A stretch of DNA of 64,000 nt from DATBJJ01 sp963750915 (GCA_963750915.1 CAVVSF010000002.1:372001-436000), one strand, 5' to 3'; shown: positions 8,775 through 21,321, counted from the stretch's first letter. The notes: generated by a model from the sequence alone, not told the origin. Translations and numbers: made by a program.

Positions 8775-8790
8775 TGCAGCAGCGGTGCCG
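8775..8790 (-). promoter_or_regulatory. sigma-54 promoter of RR1
   Basis: Minus strand CGGCAC-CGCTG-CTGCA, 34 bases before the ATG. Almost identical in sequence and position to the RR2 promoter at 49327-49342. Confidence 0.75.
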
Positions 8791-8840
8791 CTGCGGACCA
8801 CCCAGTTCGGGCCAGATTCTGCGGCAAACAGGCGCGAAGT

Positions 8841-8874
8841 GGGGAATTGTCCGCGTTGGTGTGAGATTTATCCC
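8841..8874. promoter_or_regulatory. putative activator site of RR1, paired element
   Basis: GGGGAATTGTCCGC, 6 bases, then GTGAGATTTATCCC as the imperfect inverted half. It lies 50 bp upstream of the RR1 -24 element. Confidence 0.65.
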
Positions 8875-9008
8875 CCCCGGCAGCGGCTCGTGCTTCGGCA
8901 AGGCAAGGTCGCTCGGTCTTGTGCGTGTGCGATCACGTGAATCTCCGAGAGCGCAGCAATACGATGCCAGGCGCGATCCGCTCGATGCGCGCCTGACACC
9001 TCGAATCG

Positions 9009-10118
9009 TCACAGGATTGCCGTGATCGGCTCCTCCTTCTGCCGCCGCGCCTTGGGGATACCCTGCGGATAGATCGCCACCTTCATCACGCCCTCGCGTT
9101 GATGGCTGAACACATCGTATGCATCCTTCAGATCCTCGAGGTCGAAGCGATGGGTGACGAGCGGTGTAAGATCGACCCGTCCGCTGGCGACCATCGTCAG
9201 CAGCCGGCGCATCCGCTCCTTGCCGCCGGGGCAGAGGGTCGTGACTATCCGCTGGTCGGCCAGCCCGGCGAAGATCGCCTCGTAGGGCGCGACGAGCTTG
9301 CCGGAATACACGCCCAGACTCGACAGCATGCCTCCGGGCCGCAGCGAACGCAGCGCTGCCTCGAATGTCTCCTGGCGGCCGAGCGCCTCGATCGCGACAT
9401 CGACGCCGCGACCATCGGTGAGCCTTTTCAGCTCATCGACGACGTTGCCGGCGTTCGGGTCGATCGTTACCGATGCGCCGAATCGCCTCGCCATTGCCCG
9501 CCGTTCCGCCATCGGGTCGACGCCGACAATCAGGGACGCTCCACGCAGCCGGGCGCCAAGGGTGGCGCACAGCCCGATCGGGCCTTGCGCGAAGACGGCG
9601 ACGGCGTCGCCGACCTTGACGCCACCGCTTTCAGCACCCGAGATGCCGGTCGACGCGATGTCCGGAAGCATCAGCACCTGCTCGTCGGTGAGTCCATCAG
9701 GAATGACCGCCAGGTTGGCGCGCGCGTCGGGCACGAGCAGGTATTCGGCCCAGGCGCCGTTGATCGTGTTCCCGAAGCGCCAGCCGCCCAGGGGGCCGTG
9801 ACATTGCGAGTGCACGCCATTGAGGCAGTAGAAGCATTGGCCGCACGGTGTGATGGCTCCGACGATGACCCGCTGGCCGACGGCGTAGTCGTCTTCGAGG
9901 CCGCTTCCGAGCTCATCAATCACGCCGACGGGCTCGTGGCCAAGAATCAGCCCCTGCTTCACCGGGTACTCGCCCTTGACGATGTGGACGTCAGTTCCGC
10001 AAATCGTCGTCGCGGTGATGCGGATTACCGCTTCTCCCGGCTTCGGGCGCGGACGTGGCACCTCTTCCACCCGCACGTCGTCGACTCCGTGAAATACCGC
10101 CGCTCTCATTTTCTTCAT
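9009..10118 (-). CDS. zinc-dependent alcohol dehydrogenase (MDR superfamily)
   Basis: 369 residues. Catalytic zinc ligands Cys40, His61 and Glu62 (ILGHEPVG) and the structural zinc cysteines Cys92, Cys95, Cys98 and Cys106 are all present. The NAD-binding Rossmann segment is around VFAQGPIGLCATLGARLRGA. The family reduces or oxidises short alcohols and aldehydes with NAD(P)(H); exact substrate unknown. The start is the ATG preceded by GGAG. A sigma-54 promoter and an element copy lie upstream, before the end of HK1. Alcohol dehydrogenase in this regulon would serve fermentative redox balance, which is inference. Confidence 0.93.
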   Translation of the reverse strand: MKKMRAAVFHGVDDVRVEEVPRPRPKPGEAVIRITATTICGTDVHIVKGEYPVKQGLILGHEPVGVIDELGSGLEDDYAVGQRVIVGAITPCGQCFYCLNGVHSQCHGPLGGWRFGNTINGAWAEYLLVPDARANLAVIPDGLTDEQVLMLPDIASTGISGAESGGVKVGDAVAVFAQGPIGLCATLGARLRGASLIVGVDPMAERRAMARRFGASVTIDPNAGNVVDELKRLTDGRGVDVAIEALGRQETFEAALRSLRPGGMLSSLGVYSGKLVAPYEAIFAGLADQRIVTTLCPGGKERMRRLLTMVASGRVDLTPLVTHRFDLEDLKDAYDVFSHQREGVMKVAIYPQGIPKARRQKEEPITAIL

Positions 10119-10181
10119 GGCACCGGCTCCGATCCGCCGCAGTAGCTGCGCGTGCGCTCGATGCGGCTGTGGGGTAGGGGA

Positions 10182-10197
10182 GGCAATCGCAATGCCG
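10182..10197 (-). promoter_or_regulatory. sigma-54 promoter of the alcohol dehydrogenase gene
   Basis: Minus strand CGGCAT-TGCGA-TTGCC, 64 bases before the ATG. Confidence 0.65.
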
Positions 10198-10260
10198 GGC
10201 GCTGGCCCCACTCTCCACCGTGAAACTGGCGTGGATCGGCAGACGCCGAGGGGGATGACA

Positions 10261-10293
10261 TGGGAATATTCGGCCGCGCGCGGACTATTCCGT
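10261..10293. promoter_or_regulatory. putative activator site, inverted repeat
   Basis: TGGGAATATTCGGC followed by GCGGACTATTCCGT; the second half reversed is ACGGAATAGTCCGC. It lies 63 bp upstream of the -24 element of the dehydrogenase promoter. Confidence 0.55.
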
Positions 10294-10322
10294 AGGGTTG
10301 GGTTCAGCAGGCCGAGGACGTT

Positions 10323-12155
10323 CTAGAGTGGCAGCCGGACGATGACGGAGGTGCCGCCTCCGGCCGGACAGTCGATGGCAATCTGGCCGGCGTGCGCTTC
10401 GATCAGACGTCTGGCGGTCGGCAGGCCCAGGCCGGACCCTCGTGACTTGGTCGTGAAGAACGGGGTGAAGACTTTCTCGCGAATCTCCGTTGGCACGCCT
10501 GGTCCGCTATCGATGAACGCAATCCGACACGCCGAGTCGACGGCGTCGACAGCAACACGAATCCGCCCCTTGCCCTTCATGGCGTGGGCGCTGTTGATCA
10601 GCAGATTCTGAAACACGATTCTGAGCATGTCCGGATCCGCCGATACCATCGGCGCCGTTCCTTCGACGTGGACTTCCAGGTCCTTGAACGCCGGATCCCG
10701 GCTCAAGAGACTGGCCGTGGTTGTCACCAGCGGCACCAGATCTGTCGGAGAACGCCTCGGCTGTGGCGGTCGGGCAAACAGCAGCAGATCCTTCATCATC
10801 TGGTCGAGCGCATCGATCCGCGAGACGATTTCCTTCACTACCTGCTGTTTGGTGTCCCCAGCTGACATTTGACTGCCGAACACCTGCATCGCGCCGCGGA
10901 TGCCGGCGAGCGGATTCTTGACCTCGTGGGCGATGACCGCGGCCATTTCCCCGAGCCTGGCCAGGGCTGCCTGTTCGCGCAGTTGGCCTTCCATCTGCGC
11001 CCGGCTGCTGAGGTCGTGCACGATGCCAGTGAACTTCCTGCTCCCGTCCACCGTGATCTGACCGACGGAGAGGTGGAGTGGAAATGTCGAGCCGTCCTTC
11101 CGGAGGCCCTGCACGTCTCGCCCGGTCCCGATGATCTTGGCTCGACCGGTGGCGAGATAGCGTGCCAGATAGGTGTCGTGCTCCTCGTGATACGGATGCG
11201 GCATCAGCATGTTGACGTTGCGGCCCATCACCTCCTGCGCCTGGTGGCCGAACAGCCGTTCCGCCGCAGGATTGAAGGCTTCGATGCGACCGTGGGCGTC
11301 GATCACGATGATGCCGTCGACGGCCGAATCGATGACGGCTCGCCATCGGGCCTCGCTCGAACCGAGCTCCTCCGTGAGTCGAACCCGTTCCGTCAGATCG
11401 TGCAGCAAGCCGGTGAATTTGCGTTGCCCGCCGACCATCATCTCGCCAACCGAAAGATGAAGCGGGAAGAGGGTCCCGTCACGCCGTCGGCCAGTGACCT
11501 CGCGGCCCTTGCCGATGATCCTGGCGTGGCCGGTGGTGAGGTAGCGCTTCAGATACCCGTCGTGCTCCTCGTGCTGCGGCGACGGCATCAGCAGGCTGAC
11601 GTTTCTTCCGAGAACTTCAGATTCCGGATAGCCGAACAGACGCGTCGCGCCGAGATTGAACGCCTCGATGTTGCCATCGACGCCGATGACGATGATGCCG
11701 TCAATCGTCGTATTGAGAATCGCGTCGAGCCGCTCGGCGCGGGCAGTCGCCGTCGACGCAGCGACTCGTTGTGCCTCTTCGGCCTGGTGCAACCGGTGAT
11801 TGAGCCAGGAGATCACGAGTCCGGTGGCGGCGAACACACCGAGTGACAGTTGGTCCGAGGCGTCGGCAACGGCGAGGCCGGTCGGCGGCAGGAAGAGATA
11901 CATCGCCGCAACCGTCGAGAGACCGGTGCTGAGGGCGCCTGGACCAAGGCCGCCGTACCACGCGGCGACGATGATCGCCGGATAGAACTGCAGGTATGGA
12001 ACCGTCAGGCCGAGCGCATCACGGACCACGTAACCAAAGAGGAGAGCAGCGGCGGGCGCTGCGACTGCGACGAGGTAACGCCACACATTAACGGAGGCGC
12101 GCGGCAGCGCCCATAGCCCAATGCGTCCGCCCGACCGGTCCGCTGAAAGCGTCAT
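10323..12155 (-). CDS. histidine kinase HK1 with tandem FixL-like PAS domains
   Basis: 610 residues: a DUF4118-type membrane part (several helices, about 25-120), PAS1 (about 140-258), PAS2 (about 268-386), HisKA with phospho-acceptor His410 (IAHEVKNPLAG) and a C-terminal HATPase (GSGLGLPTARRLIEAH). Both PAS domains carry the FixL haem-pocket pattern: His198, Arg204 and Arg218 in PAS1, and His326, Arg332 and Arg346 in PAS2. The spacings +6 and +20 equal those of His200, Arg206 and Arg220 in Bradyrhizobium FixL. It is therefore a candidate haem-based O2 sensor, perhaps with two haems. No receiver is adjacent; RR1 and RR2 are the likely partners. Start chosen at the ATG of MTLSADRS. Confidence 0.93.
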   Translation of the reverse strand: MTLSADRSGGRIGLWALPRASVNVWRYLVAVAAPAAALLFGYVVRDALGLTVPYLQFYPAIIVAAWYGGLGPGALSTGLSTVAAMYLFLPPTGLAVADASDQLSLGVFAATGLVISWLNHRLHQAEEAQRVAASTATARAERLDAILNTTIDGIIVIGVDGNIEAFNLGATRLFGYPESEVLGRNVSLLMPSPQHEEHDGYLKRYLTTGHARIIGKGREVTGRRRDGTLFPLHLSVGEMMVGGQRKFTGLLHDLTERVRLTEELGSSEARWRAVIDSAVDGIIVIDAHGRIEAFNPAAERLFGHQAQEVMGRNVNMLMPHPYHEEHDTYLARYLATGRAKIIGTGRDVQGLRKDGSTFPLHLSVGQITVDGSRKFTGIVHDLSSRAQMEGQLREQAALARLGEMAAVIAHEVKNPLAGIRGAMQVFGSQMSAGDTKQQVVKEIVSRIDALDQMMKDLLLFARPPQPRRSPTDLVPLVTTTASLLSRDPAFKDLEVHVEGTAPMVSADPDMLRIVFQNLLINSAHAMKGKGRIRVAVDAVDSACRIAFIDSGPGVPTEIREKVFTPFFTTKSRGSGLGLPTARRLIEAHAGQIAIDCPAGGGTSVIVRLPL

Positions 12156-12242
12156 CGATACTGCTGCAGGTCTGTCGGATTGGCCAGAGCAAGGCTCAGC
12201 ATACACCCAACGCCGACTGGAGATGAGCCAGCCTACGGGCCG

Positions 12243-12467
12243 TTATCTGGGACCTGTCACCGGCGTCGCCGGAGCAGCGGCGTCTGGCAGGCCGCCCTTT
12301 CGCAGGATCACCATCATCGGACACCAGTTGGTGAACGCGGACTGAAACAGGTTCACGCCGACGAACAGCGTGAACCACAGGAAACCAGCGTTCACGTAGA
12401 TGCCGAGCAGCACACTGAGGGCCACTAACGCCCCTGCGATCAAACGCAGCGCACGTTCGACTGTCAT
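12243..12467 (-). CDS. DUF2892 inner-membrane protein
   Basis: 74 residues with two hydrophobic helices (LIAGALVALSVLLGIY and FLWFTLFVGVNLFQSAFT) and the NWCPM motif typical of DUF2892, a domain also found at the C-terminus of membrane rhodaneses such as YgaP. The start MTVERALRLIAG is the common family start. The gene lies between the RND pump and HK1, all on the same strand. Function unknown; sulfur or persulfide handling is a common suggestion for the family. Confidence 0.85.
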   Translation of the reverse strand: MTVERALRLIAGALVALSVLLGIYVNAGFLWFTLFVGVNLFQSAFTNWCPMMVILRKGGLPDAAAPATPVTGPR

Positions 12468-12553
12468 GACGGACTCCCTTCGGCGATGACATCGGTTGAT
12501 GGAACGAACGAACCGGATGCACACGGTCCCCGCAGCGACCTTCTCGACCGGGC

Positions 12554-15747
<3,194 letters not shown>

Positions 15748-15751
<4 letters not shown>

Positions 15752-16950
15752 GACCCGCCCCCGGGGCGAGCGGGCACATTCCCAACCGTGACGCGCACGC
15801 CGTCTGCCAGCCGCGTCAGTGGCGAGACGACAATCGATTCACCGGCGTCAAGGCCGGCCACCACCTCGACACCGTCTGCGGATGAGGCGCCGACGCGAAT
15901 CAGGCGCAGCGTCGCCACGCCCTCCTGCACCACAAAGACCGATAACACCTGGCCGTGCCGCTGAATCGCGTGTGCCGGAACGAGCAGGGCACGCCGAGGC
16001 GCGCCGCTGAAGACGACGCGGGCAAAGCTGCCTGTGCGTGCCGTCACCGTTGATGGAAGGCTGACCTTGACGGTGAATGCCCGCTGGTCCGTACCGACGG
16101 CGCGCGCCACCTCGGTGACGACGCCTTCAAGTCCTGTGTCGTCCGCTCCCTGCTCGGCGGTGGCATCGATCAGGACGATTACCCGGCCGCCGGCAGTGAC
16201 GTAAGCGGCGCGGGCCTCATCCACGCGGGTGACCACCTGCCGCGCACCGTCAGACTCAATCCTGAGCAGCGTGATTCCGGGCGCCGCCAGATTGCCCGGA
16301 TCGGTGAGGCGCTCGGTCACCAGGCCGTCGAACGGTGCCCGTACGGTCGCGAACGATTCAGTCGCCGTCGCGGCACCGGCTGCCGCCCGGGCCGAGGCAA
16401 GATGCGCATCAGCGCCCTCGATGCCCGCCTGAGTGCCCGCGAGCCGCGCCGCCGCTCCCGAGAGACGGGCCTCGGCTTCGTCGCGTTCCTGATCCGTGGC
16501 CGAATTCCGTGCGTGCAGCATCGCAACGCGCTTCTGCCACGCCGAGGCCAGCCGGTGTTCGGACTCAGCTGCGCTCTGCTCCGCCCGGGCCTGCGTCAAC
16601 GCCTTCTCCGCGGCTAGTGCACTGGCCCGCGCCTGCCCCGTATGCTCCGTGACATCTCTTGCGTCCAGCGTGATCAACACATCACCAGCGCGAACCCGGT
16701 CTCCGGGCTTGACGCGGATGCCGGAAATCGTGGCCACGATTCGGCTCGAGATGGACGCGGATTCCCGGGCGGCGACCACGCCACCCGCTTCGAGCCGCTC
16801 GGCCGTGTCGATCGTCGCCACACGAGCGACGGTGACCGGTACCGGCTCTGCTGCCTTCGCCTGGGCCTTCTCATCGCCGCTGCCGCAGGCGGACAGACCG
16901 CCCGCCACCACACCGAGGGCGACGATTCCAAGTAGTCGATTCATGACCAT
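15748..16950 (-). CDS. RND efflux periplasmic adaptor lipoprotein
   Basis: About 400 residues. A signal with lipobox LSAC at about residue 22 predicts a lipoprotein. The lipoyl-like half (VVAARESASISSRIVATISG) and a long alpha-helical hairpin rich in Ala, Glu and Arg follow, then beta-barrel and membrane-proximal domains. It bridges the permease and the outer-membrane channel. ATG 16950 has AGGG about 5 bases upstream; ATG 16944 and GTG 16953 are alternatives. It lies 28 bases after the TolC-like gene. Confidence 0.93.
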
Positions 16951-16978
16951 CACGTCCCTGGTTCCGAAGGGGTCCTTC

Positions 16979-18313
16979 CTAAAGCCGTCCGAGCGCGCGG
17001 TCGAGCGCCACGGTCTGGAGAACGACGTCCATTTCAGCGGTTGTGGCCCGCGACTCTGCCTCCAGCGCCGCTTCGGCGGCGCGCAGCACGTCGGTGACCG
17101 TGGACAGCCCGCCCTCGTACCGATCGCGGATGATGCGCTGCGACTCGCGCGCCTGTGTCAGGGCTGCGCGTCCGGCCTCTTCTCGCGCGCGCGCGGCGGC
17201 GAGTTGCGCCAGCGCGGCGCGCACGTCCACTTCGATGCGTCGCTCCACGCGTTCGCGCTCGGCGGTCGCGCGCGCCAGGGCGTGGCCCGCTTCGGTCATG
17301 CGCGCCGTGTCGGCAAACCCGCGGAAGACGTTCACGCGCACTTCCGCGGCAATCACCCAGCTCGATTGCTGGGCGCCGAATGTCTCGCCGTTGAACTCCC
17401 AGCCGCCCTGCGCGGCCACGGTCGGCAACAGCGCGGCACGAGCGGTACGCCGCCCGTTCTCGGCGAGCTGAAGATGGATAGTGGCCTGCAGAAGCTGCGG
17501 ATGCCTGGTGAGCCCTTCCCGGACGAGGGCGTCACCGTCGGCGGGCGCCGGCCGCAAGGCGGGACGGACCGGCACAACCGAGGCGGTCAGCGGCAAGCCG
17601 ACGGCTTCGGCGAGCTGTATGCGTCCAACCGCGAGGTTTCCGGCCGCCGCGATTTGCCGCTGGCGCATGTCCGCCAGGTGGACGTCGACCGCAAGGACAT
17701 CCGCTTCCGTGACCAGGCCAGCCTCGCGGCGGGCACGAGCACGCTGGCGATCGCTCTCCGCCGCCGCCACGGCCGCGTCCGTGGCTCGTACCGTTGCCTC
17801 GAGCTGCAGCACGCGCACGAAAGCCTGGGCAGCCCGGAAGCCCAGTTCCTGCCGCGCTGCATCCCGGGCCGTCGTCGCCATGTCGCGCTCCAGCGTCGCC
17901 GCCTGCACTCCAAGCCGCGTCAAGCCAGCGTTGTAGACCGGTTGCTCGAACGTCACCGCCGTGCGTGTATTGGTGACAGGATCGGGATGATTGAGCGCCG
18001 CAATCGCGAAGTTGGCGGCGCTGAATCGACGCTGCGAGAGCAGAGAACTGAAGACGTAGACCGGGTGGTTGCCGCGCTGCACCGTCTCGGACAGGTCGAC
18101 TCGCGGCCAGAATCCGGACTGCGCGCGCTGGATACGCGCCTGCGCCTCGTCGATCGACGACGCGAGCGCTCGTGCGTCGGCAGTGTCGCCCTGGGCGCGC
18201 GTAATAGCGTCCTCGAGGGTCAAGGGTGTCTGTGCCAAGGCAACATCCAGTCCCGAGGCGCCCATAAGCAGCACCGTCAGCGCGGCCCATATATGCAGGC
18301 GCACGGCCGTCAC
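16979..18313 (-). CDS. TolC-family outer-membrane efflux protein
   Basis: About 444 residues: signal peptide (ALTVLLMGASGLDVALAQ), then the duplicated TolC repeat of beta-strands and long coiled helices with heptad-like Ala/Arg/Glu composition. It is the first gene of the efflux operon (channel, adaptor, pump). Start taken as the GTG at 18313 because GAGGAG lies about 9 bases upstream; a longer form from 18367 is less likely. No sigma-54 promoter was seen, so the pump seems to be outside the regulon. Confidence 0.92.
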   Translation of the reverse strand: MTAVRLHIWAALTVLLMGASGLDVALAQTPLTLEDAITRAQGDTADARALASSIDEAQARIQRAQSGFWPRVDLSETVQRGNHPVYVFSSLLSQRRFSAANFAIAALNHPDPVTNTRTAVTFEQPVYNAGLTRLGVQAATLERDMATTARDAARQELGFRAAQAFVRVLQLEATVRATDAAVAAAESDRQRARARREAGLVTEADVLAVDVHLADMRQRQIAAAGNLAVGRIQLAEAVGLPLTASVVPVRPALRPAPADGDALVREGLTRHPQLLQATIHLQLAENGRRTARAALLPTVAAQGGWEFNGETFGAQQSSWVIAAEVRVNVFRGFADTARMTEAGHALARATAERERVERRIEVDVRAALAQLAAARAREEAGRAALTQARESQRIIRDRYEGGLSTVTDVLRAAEAALEAESRATTAEMDVVLQTVALDRALGRL

Positions 18314-18525
18314 GATGTCATCTCCTCGCTCCACGTTCACGGTTGGTAAGAGCCCGCAGACGCGCAAAGGGTTCAGACAACATGTGTTCCCGCTCCGAAC
18401 CGATCCGTGCCGCGAGTCGGGCAGCCCGATAAACAGCTGTGCGGGCGGGAGTTGTTGTGGCGTGTCAGGTCAGCGTGCGACGGGACCGCGACGGCCGGCG
18501 GGGCGGATCGTGTGAGAATTCACCC

Positions 18526-19383
18526 ATGGGCGCGGATATTCCAGCCAGCCATGCGGCCGCATCGTCGAGCGACGATGAGCTCCTGGCGGCGGCGCGCCAA
18601 GGGGACCCTGCCGCGCTCGAGACATTGCTCGTGCGCTACCAGCCGCACCTGTATCGATTTGGCCTGAGGATGTGCGGCAACGTGGAGGATGCCGGCGACG
18701 TCGCGCAGGACAGCCTCATCTCGATGGCCCGCTCCGTCCGCGACTTCCGCGGCGATTCCTCAGTCTCCAGCTGGCTCTACACCATCGCGCGCCGGTTCTG
18801 CATCAAGAAGCGGCGCCGAAGCAAGTTCGCCCCGACGCGAGAAGAGTCGCTGGACGCGCCCGCAACCGATGTCGCCCAACGCCTCGCCGATCCGAGGCCG
18901 GACCCCGAGCAGACAGCGACCAACCGGGAACTGGCAACCGCTCTCATGCACGCCATCGACGGACTGGAGCCCTCCCAGCGCGAGGTGCTGGTGCTGCGCG
19001 ACGTCGAAGGGTTAGCGGCGCCAGAAGTGGCCAGAATCCTGGGTCTCAGCGTCGAGGCCGTGAAGAGCCGGCTGCACCGGGCAAGGGTCGCCATCCGTGA
19101 GGAACTGGCGCCGGCGTTGGCACGGCCAGGAGTTCCGCCGGCACGCCGGGCGCTGTGCCCGGACGTGCTGACGATGTTCTCGCAGCATCTCGAAGGTGAG
19201 ATCGATCCGAGCGTATGCGCGGCGATGGAGGCACATCTCGCACAGTGCCATGACTGCCGCGACGCCTGCGAGTCGCTGAAGCGGACGCTGGCGATCTGCC
19301 GGCAGTTGCCGACGCCGGACGTGCCCGCATCCCTGGCCGCGTCCGTCAAGGCTGCCATCCACGCGTTCCTCGACCAACGCTAA
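18526..19383 (+). CDS. ECF-like sigma factor with fused C-terminal zinc-finger anti-sigma domain
   Basis: 285 residues. Sigma region 2 (about 22-95, DELLAAARQGDPAALETLLV to SWLYTIARRFC) and region 4 (about 140-195, LEPSQREVLVLRDVEGLAAPEVA with the helix-turn-helix) are typical. The C-terminus (about 220-260) has the cysteine/histidine pattern of ZAS zinc-binding anti-sigma factors (MEAHLAQCHDCRDACE). Fusion of both parts into one chain suggests an intramolecular redox or zinc switch. Start MGADIPAS is preceded by a poor ribosome site. No separate anti-sigma gene is adjacent. Confidence 0.9.
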   Translation: MGADIPASHAAASSSDDELLAAARQGDPAALETLLVRYQPHLYRFGLRMCGNVEDAGDVAQDSLISMARSVRDFRGDSSVSSWLYTIARRFCIKKRRRSKFAPTREESLDAPATDVAQRLADPRPDPEQTATNRELATALMHAIDGLEPSQREVLVLRDVEGLAAPEVARILGLSVEAVKSRLHRARVAIREELAPALARPGVPPARRALCPDVLTMFSQHLEGEIDPSVCAAMEAHLAQCHDCRDACESLKRTLAICRQLPTPDVPASLAASVKAAIHAFLDQR

Positions 19384-19397
19384 CGAGCTGTCGCGCG

Positions 19398-19428
19398 CGG
19401 GATTGCCCACGCATGGGGGATTTTCCGC
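19398..19428 (+). promoter_or_regulatory. putative activator site upstream of the MBL/rhodanese gene
   Basis: GGGGGATTTTCCGC at 19415-19428 is close to consensus. A weaker copy in direct orientation (CGGGATTGCCCACG) precedes it. It lies 73 bp upstream of the -24 element. Confidence 0.55.
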
Positions 19429-19501
19429 CCGCGCGGGGCGCCGTCCGGCCACGGACGTCGGGGTTCGGGTGCAATTCGGCCGATCTGCGTTCGGGGGCCG
19501 T

Positions 19502-19517
19502 CGGCTCACCAGTTGCA
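19502..19517 (+). promoter_or_regulatory. sigma-54 promoter of the MBL/rhodanese gene
   Basis: CGGCTC-ACCAG-TTGCA, correct spacing. The leader to the ATG is about 104 bases. Confidence 0.6.
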
Positions 19518-19632
19518 CACGGTCCTCACCAGGCATCGCGAACCCTCTGAGGCGCGAGTGGCTCTTACAGGCAGGGAGCGCCGGGAGCAATCGGCGAACG
19601 CCCTTCAGTTCCGCTGTCGCGCGGAGGACCTC

Positions 19633-21060
19633 ATGCTCGTTCGACAGATTGCCGACTCAAAGCTGGCACAGTTCGCGTACCTGATTGGCTGTCCGAGAAC
19701 GGGCGAGGCGATCGTCATCGATCCCGAGCGCGACGTGGATCGCTACTTCGATCTGGCAGCTCGCCATAGACTGCGCATCGTCGCCGCCGCCGACACCCAT
19801 ATTCACGCCGACTACCTCTCGGGCCTGCGGGAGATGGCCGCGCGTGGCGTGTTCGTGTACGCGTCGAAAGAGGGCGGCCCCGAGTGGCAGTACCAGTGGC
19901 TGCTCCACAGCCAGTATCCGCATCGGCTGCTCGGTCACCGCGATCAGTTCTCGGTCGGGTACATCGAGTTCGTGGCGGTGCACACGCCCGGCCACACACC
20001 GGAGCACCTGAGCTACCTCGTTCGTGATGCCGGCGGCGGCGCAGAGGAAGTGATCGCGCTGGCCAGCGGCGACTTCGTCTTCGTCGGCGACGTCGGCAGA
20101 CCGGATCTGCTGGAACGAGCGGCAGGAATGGTGGGCGTGATGGAGCCAGCGGCGCGGGCGCAATTTGCGTCGATCCAGCGGGAGTTCCGCAGGTTGCCGG
20201 AGTTCATCCAGGTCTGGCCCGGACACGGCGCGGGCAGCGCCTGTGGCAAGTCGCTCGGCGATGTGCCGACGTCGACCGTCGGCTACGAGCTGCGGACCAA
20301 CCGCTCAATACAGGCGGCCGTGGACGAACAAACCTTCGTGGATTTCATTCTCGCCGGCCAGCCCGAACCGCCTCTGTACTTCGCCCGCATGAAATGCGAC
20401 AACCGCCGCGGTCCCGAGCTGCTGTCTGCGTTGCCATCACCTCCGGGGCTGCAGGTTGCGGACCTGGCGCTCCTGGAGAACCGACGTGACATCGCCGTGC
20501 TGGACACGCGTTCTCGCGAGGCATTCTTCAAGGGCCATCTCGCCGGTTCGCTGCTGATCGAGCTCGACTATCAGTTCTGCTCGATCGCCGGTTCCTACGT
20601 ATCCGAACGCACGCCGATCTACCTGGTCGTAAGCGAGACGCGGCTGGACGAAGCCATCCGCGCGCTGATCCGCGTCGGGCTGGATCGCGTCGTGGGCTAC
20701 GTCACTCCTGAGACCCTGGCCGACTACGGGCAGCAGGGCGGACACCTTCGTCAGACAGCGACGATCGACATGGCCCAGTTCGAGCAACAGCGCGGGCTCG
20801 GGTGTGCCCACGTCGTCGACGTCCGCAGCGCCTCGGAGTTCGAAGCGGGTCACGTACCCGGGGCGCTCCATGTGCCCCACACGCGGATCGCGGTGAACGT
20901 GGACACCTTGCCGACCGACAAGCCGCTGCTCGTGTACTGCAACAGCGGGGCGCGGGCGGCGGCGGCGGTCTCGATGCTGCAACGCCTCGGCCTCAACGCG
21001 ATCGACGTGAACGACAACTTTGCGAACTACCCACGCGCCGAACTTGGCGCGCGTGCCTGA
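19633..21060 (+). CDS. MBL-fold hydrolase with two rhodanese domains (persulfide dioxygenase-like)
   Basis: 475 residues. The MBL domain (about 1-240) carries the metal motif THIHADYLSG (His56, His58, Asp60) and later His ligands in HTPGHTPEHLSY and VWPGHGAGSAC, as in ETHE1-type persulfide dioxygenases. The first rhodanese domain (about 270-360) lacks the catalytic Cys (YLVVSETRLDE). The second (about 375-470) keeps it in LLVYCNSGARAA. The likely role is oxidation or transfer of persulfide sulfur. Start MLVRQIADSK has GGAGG 6-7 bases upstream. A sigma-54 promoter and an element copy lie upstream. Confidence 0.92.
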   Translation: MLVRQIADSKLAQFAYLIGCPRTGEAIVIDPERDVDRYFDLAARHRLRIVAAADTHIHADYLSGLREMAARGVFVYASKEGGPEWQYQWLLHSQYPHRLLGHRDQFSVGYIEFVAVHTPGHTPEHLSYLVRDAGGGAEEVIALASGDFVFVGDVGRPDLLERAAGMVGVMEPAARAQFASIQREFRRLPEFIQVWPGHGAGSACGKSLGDVPTSTVGYELRTNRSIQAAVDEQTFVDFILAGQPEPPLYFARMKCDNRRGPELLSALPSPPGLQVADLALLENRRDIAVLDTRSREAFFKGHLAGSLLIELDYQFCSIAGSYVSERTPIYLVVSETRLDEAIRALIRVGLDRVVGYVTPETLADYGQQGGHLRQTATIDMAQFEQQRGLGCAHVVDVRSASEFEAGHVPGALHVPHTRIAVNVDTLPTDKPLLVYCNSGARAAAAVSMLQRLGLNAIDVNDNFANYPRAELGARA

Positions 21061-21321
21061 GGACGGCCATGACACCCGAAGCAGCCGCGGCGGCGCCGAT
21101 ATCAGTGCCGACAACGAGGAACGAGCCCGCTGCGGCAACGCTGCCGACGATCGACGAGCGGACGCGAGCGATCGCAGAGGTGGCCGATGGGTGAACTCAC
21201 GCATGCGCTCACGGAGACCGCGGCCGCGCCTGCAGCGCCGTCGGAGCTGCTCGGGTTGCTGAAGGCGCTCGCGAAGGTTTGACATTCAGCATCTACGGGT
21301 CTGCCTGCGAAGGAGGCGGTC
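21061..21321 (+). other. gap with only doubtful small frames
   Basis: Two overlapping small frames (21069-21194, 41 residues; 21187-21282, 31 residues) follow the MBL gene. Neither has recognisable similarity. They may be remnants of one frameshifted small gene. GGAGG at about 21310 belongs to the next gene. Confidence 0.3.

Noticed and set aside
18505..18525. GTGTGAGAATTCACCC upstream of the sigma factor as an operator copy
   Set aside because: It lacks the TCCGC half and has no sigma-54 promoter beside it.
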